Made by a program: the position numbers and the translations under genes | Notes under the pieces: model-generated | Databases searched by the model: none | Told to the model about the DNA's origin: nothing | What the model saw: only the letters and a program-made list of their open reading frames with translations | From: Amblyornis subalaris | Lineage: Eukaryota > Chordata > Aves > Passeriformes > Ptilonorhynchidae | Direction of reading: 5' to 3' | DNA: 64,000 bases | Assembly (NCBI GenBank): GCA_018881555.1 | Contig: JACAXG010000124.1 | Location: 992,001-1,056,000, forward strand | Shown: positions 37,079 to 51,200 of the stretch, one piece after another | Position numbering within the stretch: the stretch's first letter is position 1 | How the letters are laid out: every line of letters begins with the position of its first letter

Positions 37079-40000
37079 AACTTTAGTTTCTCACATGCAG
37101 AATGTATGTTCCTGCATTTAAGAGAATGCCATCGATACTTTACTCTCTCTGTAGCTTCCAGGCAATTTGCAATACCTAAGTAAACTAATCTTGCTTACGA
37201 GAGTGTCATGTTTTATTGTCTTTGTGATAAAGGATGTATTTCATTGGTTCCTTTTCACCCCTGTCAGGCTATAAGGATGTCACAGAAGATCACCAAAAAG
37301 CCTATGCAAGCATTTATTTACACAGTTTTATTGATGCAGCTAACCAAGAAGGTATTCAGTTCTACTGAATTTTAAAAATTTGGGTTTGTATTCAAGAGAT
37401 GAATCTACTGAAAGATTAAAAGTACTCAGAAAACCAAAGGGCATTGATCTTGTAAGAAATTCCACTTACTTTTTTAGCTCATCATCCAGAGTTAGGAAAT
37501 TTACTAAGCATACAGAAAATTTTGATTCAGCTGCCTTTTTGTCTGAAGACATTCAGCCCTGATGTTCTTCCACTCAGTGCAGAAAGCATAATAGCTAAAA
37601 CCATCCTAACTATAGAAATGATTGCTATGAGATCATATAATAATTGTATAGAAAAAGTAGGACTACTGGCAGGAAAGATTTAGGAGATGTTGCATCTGGA
37701 ATTCCACAGCTTGCCAGATATGTCTGCCTGTGGAGGTCGAAGTGAATGCAGACATTGACTCTCGAGAGATGAAATTCAATTTAATTTCCTGAATCCTGAG
37801 AACAATTTTGTAGTAAGGGTCATAGTCCACAACTGGCAAATTCAGGTCTGCTTTGTAAAAAATTAAAGGCATATTTTTCAGCAAATATTTTTTTCACATA
37901 GTCTTCAGCCACCTAGCCCTATTAAGTACTGCTGAATTTTTAACGCACTAAGCTAGTTTAAAGGAAGGAAGGAAAAAGAAAACGCCACTGTTGTATGAGT
38001 TAAAAAGCTGCAAATACTCAACAAGACAGGTGGCAATAACTTATGCTTGCCCTAGAAGATCTTGCAGTGGAGCTGCAGAATATACAGTTTCTTCAGTGGG
38101 AATACGTTCAAACCTTCAAGTATTTGATGTTTGAAATCTCAAGCCATAAATGATAAATAATGAAAGAGGGGCATCCTGAAACCATGCACACGTTGGCACC
38201 ACAAATTAGTGTATTTGGGACATATTTTCATTTCCACTCTTCCATGCTCTCCTAAGCCAAAACTTCCACCAAGATTTCTGATACGACCTAGGACAAAAAA
38301 TAAGAGTGTAAAACACCCTAGCAGGAATAAGAACTACAAAGCAAGATGACTATGAGAAGCTCTTCAGCCATACATTTCCAACCTAGAAGCTGCACTCCTC
38401 CAAGGTAAATTTTCTGAGATCACAGCTTCGTGTATAGAATTACTCAAAAGGGACTCCAGCTCATGGCTAATCAATACTCCTCATGGAGGAAATCCACTAT
38501 CAGTGCATTTATTGCAGAACCCAAACTCTGCCTTCGCATGAAAGACAAAGTACCCACCTTCACATTCACTGTTACAAACATCAGAGGTTGATGTGCTCTA
38601 AGCAGAGAATGAATCTAGTAAAATGATGATTAACCATCTGTAATATTGCCATATAAAAGAGTGAATAAATGTAATGGAATGGGAGTTGGCTTTGATTACA
38701 GTGTTTACCTCCAGGTAATTCAGGATGTAAAATGACCAGGTCTGTTCCCACAGTTTTTTTCAGCCGTGATTTTTTTTAGTGGGAGAGAGCGTTGCAAACC
38801 ACTCTCAAAGGCAGGAAGAAGAGCAAAGGAGTCTGTCCTTTTGCTAGTACAACCCTGATTGGAAACAGAGTAGCAAACAATTGGTGATTCTGGTATTTAG
38901 GGGACTGACATGCTTTATCGCACCTCATTTTCATCCTCAGACATCCAAGTGTTCCTCAGAGCACGTCACATCCTCTTTCTGTATCACTTGTCTTAAGATC
39001 ACTTAAATCTCAAGGGAAAGGCATGATGTTGGTAGCACACAGAAATTCAACATGAAACAAAAGTACTCTTTTACAAAAGTTCAAAATCCAAGATCCTCCA
39101 AACTCCCACAGAGAACATTTATTTTCAATGTCTTCTGCAGAGAAAAGTTTCAACATACTCACCTCAAAAACTGAAATGTTTTTTATATGTAAACTCTGGC
39201 TATAAACAGCAATACATGCAACTTTTTTTACTGACTTTCTCTTTCTAAGTCATTTGGACCTCTTCTGTCTCCAGTCTTGCCATCAAGTTTCAAAATTGTC
39301 ATCACATATTTGTACTGCTGCTAACTGTGGAAATATTTTTTGTAAATCTCTTTTGTTGGGTTTTTCTTGGAATCAAACTCTTGTTCTCAAAGTTAACTGA
39401 GAGTTTCAGCTTAAAGGGAAAGCTAGGAGCCCTACTACACATATAGGAAATCAAGAAATTCAGTTCCCAGAGCAAACTCAAGAGAAGTTCCTTTTATCAA
39501 AATTTTTAGACTTTGACTTGTGTTTTTTAAGTTACTAGGCTTGTCAATATTGCATAGAGACAGAAAATTTACTTGAGAAGTATACTAAAAGCATTTATTA
39601 AAATTTAAGCATTTGTAAATCTGAAGACCTCTTCTTTTTAGTTAGTGGAAATTTTCTAGTCATAGAAAAGGTCCATTACCTTAAAAAAGAAGTTTAATAA
39701 CAATGAAAAAACCTAAATTATATAAAAATATTATCGAGGAAGTTGTGTGCCCCATCCTGCATCCCACCTCCAAATCTCTGGCATTTAGAAAATAGCATCG
39801 TTCCTCTTCCAGATTTTTAAAATTTGGTTAAAATTCTGAAGAAAAACTCCAGTAAAAGTCACATAGAACTTAAATGAGCAATGATAACACCATGAATTAT
39901 TTCCACTTTCAGAACTTTGTTCTGTTTGGCTAGCCTGATGATGGATGATTGCTTCTTCATTGTTGCTGTGCCACTACAAACTCAAGAAAGCAAACAAAAA

Positions 40001-40961
40001 TGCTGATGGATCAGACTTTTTGCCAGTTACCTCACAAGCTGCAGATTCACTACTGCACAAAAGAAATCACTGAAATGTAAGGGTAATCAGAAAAGTTTAT
40101 TTTGAGAGAGAAAATCAGTACAATGTCAAATATTTCTAAATAGCTCAGTAATCATAAAACACTGATGTCAGGAAAAATAGTTGCTCATTCTTCCTTTCAC
40201 AAAAATCCTCAGTAATTTGGACCTAAATATGGTACAGGAACATGGCATTTGCAGAAATTTGGATGAAAAAAAGTAATCTTCTTTTAGATCATCTTTTTCA
40301 ACAAACAGAAGCATTAGCTTTACAAGAACAGAAAAAACTCAACTCTGTGACAGCTAGGAAGTGTTTTGCATTTTTGAAGATCAACCCTCCTTTTCAGTCT
40401 TCTTGCTGTCCTTTTCCAGAAACCTTGCTATACATTTTACAAGTATCTGGTAAGGTCTTACATCAACATTGCTGTTTTCACAAGCAAGAGTCTCCTTTGT
40501 CTGATAACATGGAGAGCCTTCACACTCTCATCACACAATCTGATCCAGGTTGGATCTAGAATAACATCATATTACTGGAAACAAAACAGTACATTCTGCA
40601 AAGCTTCCTTAACAAGATTGAAAGTCTCATCTCACCAAACATGTAAAATGTGCAGAGTATATCAAAAGGTAGCAGATGTCACCTTTGGTTCCAAGTTTTC
40701 ACTAGAGGCACTGCTCACAAACTTCAGAGATGTCTACACTGATAAATAGGAGAGGAGAATGGGCTAGAGGGAGCTCCACAATGCTGAGCTGCTCATTTGC
40801 CTTCTGTTTTGTTTTGGGCTGATCCTGGGCTGGACTAAGCCTGGGTCCTGCACTGGGAATCATTTATTTCAGTTAACAATATAAAAGGATAAACAGATGA
40901 GATGGCACCAGNTTGTTCATATCTCTGTCATCCTCATGCACTCTCAGTCTGCTGAGCAGCA

Positions 40962-41032
40962 CATACCCCAAACCCTTGTCCCTGCTATTCCCTGGTATCA
41001 CTTACCCCAAATCCTGCTATTCCCTAGGGTAC
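40962..41032. repeat. Imperfect tandem duplication, about 36 bp
   Basis: TACCCCAAACCC..CCTGCTATTCCCTGGTA is followed directly by TTACCCCAAATCCTGCTATT and CCCTAGGGTA. The two copies differ by a few substitutions and a small deletion. Confidence 0.8.
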
Positions 41033-42324
41033 ATTAACACATCTTTGAGGCCTGAAAAAAGTCCCTTTAGTGGCTGGCACAGAGACCTCATGTCACCTCA
41101 AACACAGCAAGGGCCTGCATCTTTTTCTCTCCCTGTTGTGTCAAAGCTCAAGACAGAGCTCAACAGCTTGAGAAGTGAGCACACTAAAGTGTTGGTTCAC
41201 TACTTACAGTTCAAAACAACATGTAATATTTCTCTAACTCGCCAATGGTTGATAATTTCTGTGAATTATACCTAGGACAATGAACGCTGTATAAATACCA
41301 TTTGTACATTAAGAAACTGCCAAAGAGAATTTAAATGAAGATCATAATGCTGACAGCTCCAGTTCCATCACTGCAAATTTCTAGTATACATGTATATAAA
41401 AACATGAAGCAAATAAGAAGCAGCACATTTCTACAGCATTAGTTCATTGAATTCCATCGTGTACTGTGGAAAGGCATAATAGATGCCACAGAAAGCAAGA
41501 TGATGCTCTCTTATTTTGGGTGCAACCCAGCAATTATATAACCTGTGTTCTAATGACTGCATAGTGCTCCATCATTAAGGAGAAAATTTCATTTTATTTA
41601 AAATTATAATCACCAAATCCAGTGATTTCTGATGAGCTGTGGGAATGTGATTTGCAATATTGATTCTACCATATTCAAGTAAGAAAATAAATGCTGAAAG
41701 AAACAGGGCTCAAGATAAATGCTTTATATTAGAAAGCATTTTTGTAAGGGATATTAGTAAGCTTTTTCTGCTTTTTTATGATTAACATTGATATTGTACA
41801 TGCAAATGTTGAAGAGCAGAGATAAGCCAAGGTAGAACACAAAGGACTAGAACGCCACTCAGAAAAAATGCTTACTAGTATCTTTATGACCAATAGCTAC
41901 TGTCAGGTTGATCTACAGTCTTACTAACCATATATTTCGTATTTCCCATGAAAGTTGTTATTCATATTTCAAAATAGCCATCATAAGAACTGGAAGATTT
42001 TTTCAGATATTGCAATTCAGATATCACAAACTGTCTTTTCAGTCTCAGACTTCATTCAGGCTCATAGGATATTCCACTGTAGTAAGACTCAGAATACATT
42101 AAAGGATCAGACAGAAGACACGCAGACATCACCGAGTATTATGAATGAAATAAACATGAAACTAACCAAAGAGTTTCATCAAAAGCTTATAGAAAATTTT
42201 AAACTGAAACGTTTAATTTCAACAGGTTTCATAGTAGCTCAAGTGAGAAAATAATGTATTAATGACTGTCAGATATAAAAAAATGTTACATGTATCTAAG
42301 TGATCCTAAATTTAAAGAATCTGA

Positions 42325-42380
42325 GGGGTGGTTTAATTTTTCTGTGGGGTTTTGTTTTTTTGGGGTTTTTTTGGTGGGGG
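42325..42380 (+). repeat. G/T-rich run with four G-tracts
   Basis: GGGG at 42325, 42346 and 42362 and GGGGG at 42376 are separated by T-rich spacers of 17, 12 and 10 bases. The spacers are long, so it is only a weak G4 candidate. Confidence 0.75.
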
Positions 42381-43392
42381 CAGTGTTCTTCTCATACTCT
42401 GAATAGAAGACTAGATATCAACTATCAAGAAACTGAGGGCAGAGAAAATTTTTGACTCCAAAAAATCAGAAGCAGCACCAGGTGCAGTAACTTAACTTGA
42501 GAACTGATAGTGCTTAGGCAACACTGAAATGTACATGGGAAAAGCCAATGACATCTGCTGCTGCAATGTAAATCAATAAGCATTTTGTCCTGTCCTTTCA
42601 CTTCAGAGTTAGAGGTCTTGAACATATTCATATGGCTTGAAGTTTTTCCCAGAAGTGACGACAAGAACAGTTTCATTTTAGCTACAGCAATCAGGAGTAA
42701 ATGAGAGGTGAATCAGGGTAAAGGCGATAAACCAGTACTTGTTTGTGTGGCTTGGCAAACTTATTTTTTTTAAAAGCTAACCTTCTGAAAGAGAAACCTT
42801 TTTCCATGGTATTGTCCAATCTTAAAAAATGTAATTCCGAAAATTTCCCTCCTCATTATTTAGAAGAAACATTTTTTTACAACTAGGATACTGAGGGCCC
42901 TCCATACCTTTGGGGAGCTAATTTTAGTCCTTTAGTACAATATCAAGATGATAATTCCATGTTCAAGGATAAAAAATAGCTAAGAAAGGAGCCAAATGGA
43001 TTTTCAAAAAACATTCATCCCGAAGTTAATGATAAATTTAAGAATAGCTAATGTTAAGAGCTCTTTATGAAGTGATTAATGAAGTCTGTCAAGTAGTAAA
43101 TCCCAAAATCTCTAGAACTTTTTCCAAGTACATGCATCTGCAATTTCATGTATACTAAAGGAGAAAGAAAAATAATAGGAAGAAGCTTTCTGCTGTAATT
43201 ATAGGTTCTACTCAATGAGAAAAAAAATCTGCATTTGAGTTGATGTGGAAGCAAATGGATTGGNTAAAAACTAAACAACAACAGAAAAAAAATCCCCACC
43301 AAACTAAAGTTACAACATGAACATTGTAAAGGAAGTTTTAAAATTTGAAATAGCAAAAAACCTTATGACCTTCTTAAACAAAGTTCAAAGNC

Positions 43393-43431
43393 AGTACTCC
43401 ATTTCAATGTAAAGTACTCCATTTCGATGTA
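43393..43431. repeat. Tandem duplication, 20-bp period
   Basis: AGTACTCCATTTCAATGTA is followed by A and then AGTACTCCATTTCGATGTA, identical but for one A/G difference. Confidence 0.95.
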
Positions 43432-43910
43432 TATGAGGGCTTTTGCTTAGCCCAAAATTAATTTTCTTTTCCAGTTTTTCCTTTCAGCCATCAGCCTCCT
43501 TCTCCTGCCCAGCTGTGTCCCTGCACATACATGCTTAGTTGAGGAGTTTTTCTGTTATGTCCTTCGCATGCTTTAAATGACCCTGCATTGANGACCTTGG
43601 CTCATCATGAATGTAAACGTGTAATATTGGAGTGTATTACCCTGATTCATGCTTCTGACCTGCAGACCATATGATAAACAAGTGAAAACATATCATACTA
43701 GGCAAGATAAAGAGTCACTACTGNGTTTGAACACCTCAGCAATAGGTNGGACTTCTGAAGCTTCTTATAAAATCTTCAAGCTCATCTTCACAAGGTTTCA
43801 CACTTGAGATAAATGTTTTCCAGCCTTTAGGAAGCCACAAAACCAGCTTGCATTAGTGGAATTACACATAATATATGTTTCAAGCTTTTTAAGACCATTT
43901 GTCATCTAAG

Positions 43911-43970
43911 CACCAGCCTATATAGATGGGCTGAAGACAGCATCAGCCTATATACATAGGAGTTAATATG
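43911..43970. repeat. Imperfect tandem duplication, 30-bp period
   Basis: CACCAGCCTATATAGATGGG at 43911 is repeated as CATCAGCCTATATACATAGG at 43941. Confidence 0.85.
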
Positions 43971-46900
43971 ACAAATCAGGCTACTTCACAATGAAGTGCC
44001 TCTCTTCAGATGATGTTTACATATAAGAACAAGTTAAATTGTCATCTCTTCTCTCTTTCAGGTCTCATACTATGGCATTTTGCTAGAAGAGAACTTCCTT
44101 GCCAGGAGAGCGGGCCCCATCTGTCATTCACTCTTCTTGTTTCTCAGCAGAGTTAAAAAGCCTGACAGTTCCATGAATAACAATGACACATCGTCTTATA
44201 TCTTGCAGAGAGACACAAATTTTATTGATGAAAAAGGGGGGGAAAAAAATCCCTCAGTGTTTAAAGAGTTTTCTGAGCAATGCGTATGTCTGGTTTTGAG
44301 CGAAGATGGAACTGCCATTGTGTGTGAGTCGATGAACCTGCTTATAGCTGTTACCATGTAATTGCTGACCTAGGCCACTGCAACCAAGGACCTCTTTTCA
44401 CACAAGTCTGTTTTGTAACCAACACCCCATGCTTTTACAAGAAAGATTCTTCTGTATCTGTGTTCCAACAGCTTTTAATACACAGTTCTCAGCCATGTTG
44501 ATGCATCTGCACTTAAAAAGCTACTTAAGCACAGTTGTTTGAATACCTTCTTGAAGAATATCTAAAAATCATAGCAGAGAGGCATGTTTTGGGGGAGATG
44601 CTCACAGACAGCATTTAGAAAATGTGCTTTTGCTGCTAGGTGTGCTTTTCATGGTAGGTTTAACAAATGTAATTGCATAAATATAGTTAAAGAGGCACAT
44701 CTATACTACCTAGTTTTCAGAAAGACTACAGCTATGTATTTGGTAATAGGGGTTTTTTGTCAGTGCAGAAGACAATGGGAAAAAAATTCCAGGAAAAGAA
44801 AGTGACTCATCCAAGCTTCCCTGGCCTCTGTTATTAATAATGCAACACTATGTCAGTCATTGGTCAGCCTGGTGTTGGTCAAAACTTTATTCATAGCATA
44901 AGCTAATTCAAATTTAAATCTGAAAAGTTTCCTCTGGTCTCTTGATGTTCTTTAGAGAGAAAAAAGTTCACCCATATCCCATATTAAATGTTTTTATGAA
45001 AGAAAAAGGGAGCCACCTGTATATAGGCCTCTATTTAGAAACACTTTTTATTATTGGCATGAGTTATTTGGTATTTTGTTTTTCATTCATCTCTATTGTT
45101 GAACTTCTGACTGTATTCAATCAAGTTAACCGAGAGATATACTTGCATCTTTAGGGGGTATGCACTATTTCAGATCATAATTTAGATATGNATTTCTCTT
45201 TTTTTAAATAAATCTATATTCACTGTGTAAAATTCAGCTCTTGTAGAGGCTGATCAAGCATCAGTCTTTGGTAAAAATGCTGCTGAATATTATGTTAAAT
45301 CTTGGCACAAAAAGAGGTATTTGCAAATGACATTTTGAGAGTCATCAGCAATAAAGGAGAAGTTTAGGAATACAGGAAAAGATAGAATACCTTGAAGGGT
45401 AGAATAATAAAAGTGAAACTGAGTTGAGTATAGTTTGGGACAAGATCATATATAAAATATACAGAAAAAAAAATCATGAAAATTGGGAATGAAATTTTGG
45501 CTAGTAGACTAAAATTTCATCAAGAATTGGAGGAAAACAACTTAATTTTTTTTAAAAGGATCTTTCTAACTTTGTGATTAGGAAAATGCATTGTATGTGC
45601 AGCAGCAGAGACCTCTCTTAATAGATCCGAGGTCCCTGCCATCCCGAGGACTGACTTGTTGGATCTGTTTGACTAATGCTACTCCTACCTCCGTCTGAAA
45701 CTCTCCAAAGTCTGTATTGCCCTTCTACTCAAGAGCCAGGAGCACTTTCTTACCTAGTTTTCCAGTTGTTTACTTCTTTTAAGAATTAGTATTTCTAAAC
45801 TGGATCCTTCTGAAAATGCTTACAATTCAAAGTGTTGATGGCTTAGTCATTTTGACAAATCAGCTGCTAAATGAAAAGAAGGTGTAGCAGGCATAACACA
45901 GAAAGAAATATTGTTTCTGCCCAGCTGAAACCCTACTGAAACCAAGGGCCAAAGTGCCTTTTAAGAGAAGCAATAAAGCTGCTTCTATGTATTGGGTGAC
46001 CCACTATGTACTGAGTCACACAAGCCTACTATTTCTTCTCTAGCTGATTCAGTACAAAGGTCCAGAATCAGAAGACAAAATAGATCTTCAGATTTTTGTT
46101 TGTTTGTTTGCTTATACCTGAAGCAAGAAAGCTGTGTCCACAGCCTGAGTGGTTTTGGTCAGTGTCACCCTAGAAGAACACTGATGATATGTTGAAAAGT
46201 GTAAAAGTTCCTCAGTGTATGTCATGATAAATTAAAACATGAAAATTCTACTTTTGGTGTGAATCCACCCCATAAAGTTCCTTCCTTAACTAGNTCCCAA
46301 ATACTGGGTCTTTTCATGGCTGGAATGTCAGGTATTTTGCATGGCCAAAGCTCCACTGAGGTTCAGCAAAATACTACTTGCCAGTAAGTTTCAGAAAATT
46401 ATCTATCAGAGATCCTACTTTAGAAAGATGATGCATGAAGTAAGATGGAACTAGACTTTGCACACAGTTATTTTATTAATATGACATAGTCGCAAATCGC
46501 TTAAAATTATGAAAAACTGAACTTCATAAAGTGACTCATGCATGAGTTGCCAATATTTTGGAGCAGAAGAATCTGTCTCAAAATATGGTGATTATGGGCA
46601 GGCTTGATTAGTAATCCTCCTTGATTAGTCCACACCCATCAATCTGTATCAGACAGAACAACTGATGAATCCTTCCCATACACACAAAGCAGGTCCTAAA
46701 AGTAATAGCTGCCATTTCAGCTGCCTGTGTCTAAACTACAGTGAAGCCTAACAATGTGAACTGTGCTGTGCCCTTACTTGAGGGAACACTAGGAGATGAG
46801 TAATATGTGACATGTCAGTATATGCCATCATTTTGTTGTATTTCAAACTGCATTGAAGGTTATTTTTCAAAGCTATTTTTCTTACAGGCATGGGAGAAAG

Positions 46901-48259
46901 GAGTTAGCCCCTTTGTGGAAGACAGCAATAGAATTTAATAGCTGAGGCTAATGTGGAAATGACACAGTATGAAACATGAAATAAATGGTATATAACAGCT
47001 TTCAAGATGGAAACGACAACGAAAAGCTTCACCAAAGCAAACCAAAATTCTGCAGTTTTGATATACGTACTGAACTGGTTCAGTAAGAAGCATATTTTTA
47101 TGACTACCGAAAGTTCATAGGAAAATGATGATGAGGTTAAAGAACTTCAGAAAGTTAGAGTTGTTTGATGAATAGGAATGTACTGAAACAGCTTCTTCAC
47201 TGAGAATTTAAAAGATTTTTTTTTTGGTCATGTTTTTATTTCTAAATAAAGTCTCAAAAATGCATTAACTTGCAAACTTTACTTTTGATAGCTTAGCAAT
47301 CTTTCTATTCTTAGCAACTATTTCTCAATAAAGCGTCATGTGCTTTTAAAATCTTATGACTCTGAAGTTATACTATACGTAGGCTGGGTAGAGATGGTAA
47401 TATAAAGACATTTAAGATTCAAGTGGTATGACGAGTGTCAACAGTGCAGTTGCAGTTACAATTGGTAGCTCCACGGTGGAGCCAAAAGCATGAGCTTTAC
47501 ACTTACTGCTCAGAGAGAATCAGCAACGTAATGTAAGTGTGAGAGCATCCAGCTTCCTACAGGGAAACTTTGTTCCAGCATACCCTACAGAACAGTGATT
47601 TCTTAAACTAAGCTGCAACTGAAGTGTGTCAGGAAGTCTATTTCATTAACTGAAATAGCTAGTTGTTTTTGTAGAGTGCCAGTCATCAAATTTCATTGCT
47701 GCTGAGTGTAGATTATATCATAAGTATGTCACAGCAAGGGGGAAATTTCCATTTCAGAAAGGAAATCATACAAACAAAGCCATTCCACAAAGATTTCAGA
47801 CTATAATCAAGTGTCCTGGGGACAATCAGCATCTTTGATTTTAGAGAAATACTTTCATATGCCAAAGAAAAGTATCATTCAGTGTAAAGCATCTTATTTG
47901 AGATGAAGTACATAAGTCATTCATTTACAAAAGTATCATTCCAAAATTAGCTACATAAAGCAGAGAGTATTTTTTCCTATTCACAAGCATATTTTAAAAT
48001 ACAAAGAACCACATACATCAGTTTTTAGTGAAGCATTAAAGTCACTTCCAAAACTGAAAGCCGTTTTGTTCTTTGAAATTATTATTTTAAGTGTCATAAA
48101 CTTTAATGTTCCGATACACATTAAAGTAATATTANAAAAAAATAATCACATGAAATTAAAACAATTCTAGGTTATTTTTGTACTAGCTATGTACAGTTCT
48201 TTCGTCAAAACTAAAGTCAGAGTGATGCTTGAAGCTGCTCCTCATGTCCAGTTAGAATA

Positions 48260-48294
48260 GATTATTTTTAGAATGAGATGATTATTTTTAGAAT
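48260..48294. repeat. Tandem duplication, 20-bp period
   Basis: GATTATTTTTAGAAT occurs at 48260-48274 and again without change at 48280-48294, separated by GAGAT. Confidence 0.95.
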
Positions 48295-51200
48295 CAGAAT
48301 GTGTTCTGATGCATTTCTTCTTGTCACATTGGGGATACCCAAAAGAAGCAGCATTACCGGTGTTCTACATTGCTTGTGAATTTGTGGAAACAGAGTTCAG
48401 ATGCCAAGTTATTAATCTGGGTGAACCACTGAGTGTCATAGACAGTCCAGCCTATTTGCTGCAGGCACAGGAGGAGAGTCTCTTAAACCAATTAACAGCA
48501 TTTGAAAAAGAGGGTTTCTTCTTGTTGCATGGGGCAGTAAAATTTTATGCCTTGGCGAACCTTCACTTTGAAAATTCCTAAAAATTACATTATCAGAAGA
48601 ACTTGCTTATGTCTGATTACAGGGGGTTACTTCTTGTTCTAAAGTAAGCAAAGAGCACACTGAGGTGAGAAGCCCAGGTTTCAATTCCTAGTCACATCTG
48701 AAGAAGATTCCTTTGACATTGCCCAAGTTTTGCCTGGCTGATGTAAAGAATTAACAGTATCCTCCCATGTTTCTATGACACACTGACAGTGTCCTCACCA
48801 GCAATTAACACTCTACCAATGGCATTTATTTCTCATTTGAGTGGTAACAGCGTGTCACTTCTGCANCTTTCTGGAGATAGAATTTTCAGGGCTGTGACCT
48901 TTAAAAATACTTATAAAAGCAAATGAGCTGTGAAAATGGGTTGTGTTTGTTTGTGTCTGTGATAGTCATTCAGTATACTAGCAATTAGGGAGAATATCAC
49001 GTTTTAAGTTGCATAGGCAATGGGTGTGCACATCCTGCACTCATTTTGGAAGGGCTACTTCCTATTCAGAGGTAAATACAGAATGCTAACTGAGTACACT
49101 TTCATAGCTATTCGTCTATCATACCCAATCCATGTCCATTCATTGAAACCACTCATTTACATGTGAGGGAACACTAGCTATTGAAACATACATTGCAGGT
49201 TAGTAGTGAATTTCCATTTGTCTTAGAGGTTAAGTAAGCTCTGAAGTAAGCTCAATCCAGAGAAGAACTGTTTGAACTAAAATATACCTTTCTACTTTGT
49301 AATCTCTTCAGTTAGGAGATATGCAGTATTTCAGAGATGGCAGATAAAAAGCTGGAAGCATTATTACAGCTAAGGTGAGAGTGAAGGCTCTCAGTAGTAA
49401 GCACAAGATACTGTGCTAATTGTAACTGTCTGGAGCAAAAGTGAAAATGCAACTAAATTGCCTGAAATTATAGACTTGTATGCTGCCTCTAATGACACAC
49501 TTTTGCCAGAGACCTACTTCAATAGCAGAAGATTTCAGGATATTAACAAAGTTTTTATTGCAGCACAATTTGTTTTTGTGAGTGCTACAGACACACTACC
49601 ATTTGCATAGCTGCTGCAAAGTGTAAGATATGTTTTTGCAAAAGGGTGTACCACATCCCCATGAGGGAGAGGGCTAGCCAATGATATCAGGCTGCATTTC
49701 CACTGATTATGGTGATGAACTAACGGTCTCAGAGACTAGCTGGACATCAAGGAAGCTGTTGTATTAGCAACAGGGAGAAAAGGGTGCTGAGAGGACAACT
49801 GTCAGGCAAACACCTACTCAGCATATTGCAAACAAGTTCAGTTGAGCTCAGAAGGAATATAAAACTGCTTATGTAACCAATGCCAGTTGTTTTGCTAAGG
49901 AAAAGAATTGTTATGACTCATGAGAAAAGCAATGGAATTGCCTGAAATCTGTGAGAACACGTCAGATTAGTGCAATGCTAAAAAGTCACCGATATGCTGC
50001 TAACCAAGATAAAGAAGCTGGTAAGAAAAAACAAAAGCAGAGGGAGTCACTGTCTACGTGAAAAATTTGTACNTAAATCAAGTACTGGTAATGCAGAACC
50101 TTAAAGCATATAAATTGCTGAGGACATAGAGTTTTAAAAAACATGTTTAGGAAACTGTGGTAATTGAGAAAGATCATAAAAACAACTGGAAACATTTTAA
50201 GAATGTTACCAGGATAATGCAATTCTTAACTGTTTTTCCAACATGCATAAAGAAAACTTGGATTTTGGGCAATACAGATTAAAGGATATAGAATACCAAA
50301 AAGGAGAATTATAGCAATGATAAGTAAAAAAAGATAACATTCAAACTCAAAAGGCATTGCTTTAACTGCAATTCTATTTTAATTTGGACATCATTATATT
50401 GACTAAAGATTAATAATAACAGAAGTGGATGTTGTTTCAAACTCTACAGACCAATAGCAATAAGGCAGCTGCCCACCTATTTCTCGACAAGGAAAAATAA
50501 TAAGAGTCCCAGACTTTAAGAATCGTTTAATACATAGATTTCCAAAGGAGTGATTTCCCCCAAAATAAGGTCATCATAAGTCAAATGGGTTAGAGAACAA
50601 TATTTAAAGAGAAAGATGTCAAAAGAAATTTGAAAACTCTTTTAAAATAAGATGGTTGCAAGAGAGCAAGAATCATGTGGTAACAATTCTGTTCTCAAGG
50701 TGAGAATGACATCCAAAGCATGTCTTGGTTCAGCACAATGTGAGGACAGTACTTAACAGTATAAGAAAACAGCAAGAAGGAAATAGAAAATAAATCAATA
50801 CAAACTGAACATTTACAGGATATAGATATCTGATAAAGGAATTTAAAGGCATTGTGAAAAATGCATGGACTTCACTAATCTTGGTATGAAGATTTAAATA
50901 TTACCACGTCAAATGTAGTGGTGAGTAATTAGGTGCATCTAGTTCTAGTGGATGTGGCAAACCAACGCCTTACAGTGAGACACCTTGCAACTGCTATTTT
51001 TTTTCCCATCTCTGCCCCCACCACCTGTAGTGGTAATTCAGGTAGTGCCTAAGTATCTTCACAGGGAGAAAACATTGCATGACAATTAAAAAGGACAAGA
51101 TTAAGAAACAGGCACTGAAAGTCTAAAATCATAGGAGAAAATGCATGCATTTTCAATGAGTGGGATTAAGCACTGCCATGCTTTATTAATAGGATGAGTG

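Noticed and set aside
40242..41275. Plus-strand ORFs of 105 and 120 codons upstream of GALNTL6
   Set aside because: The first has no known motif. The second begins with TTG and contains a local DNA duplication. Neither shows conserved protein features.
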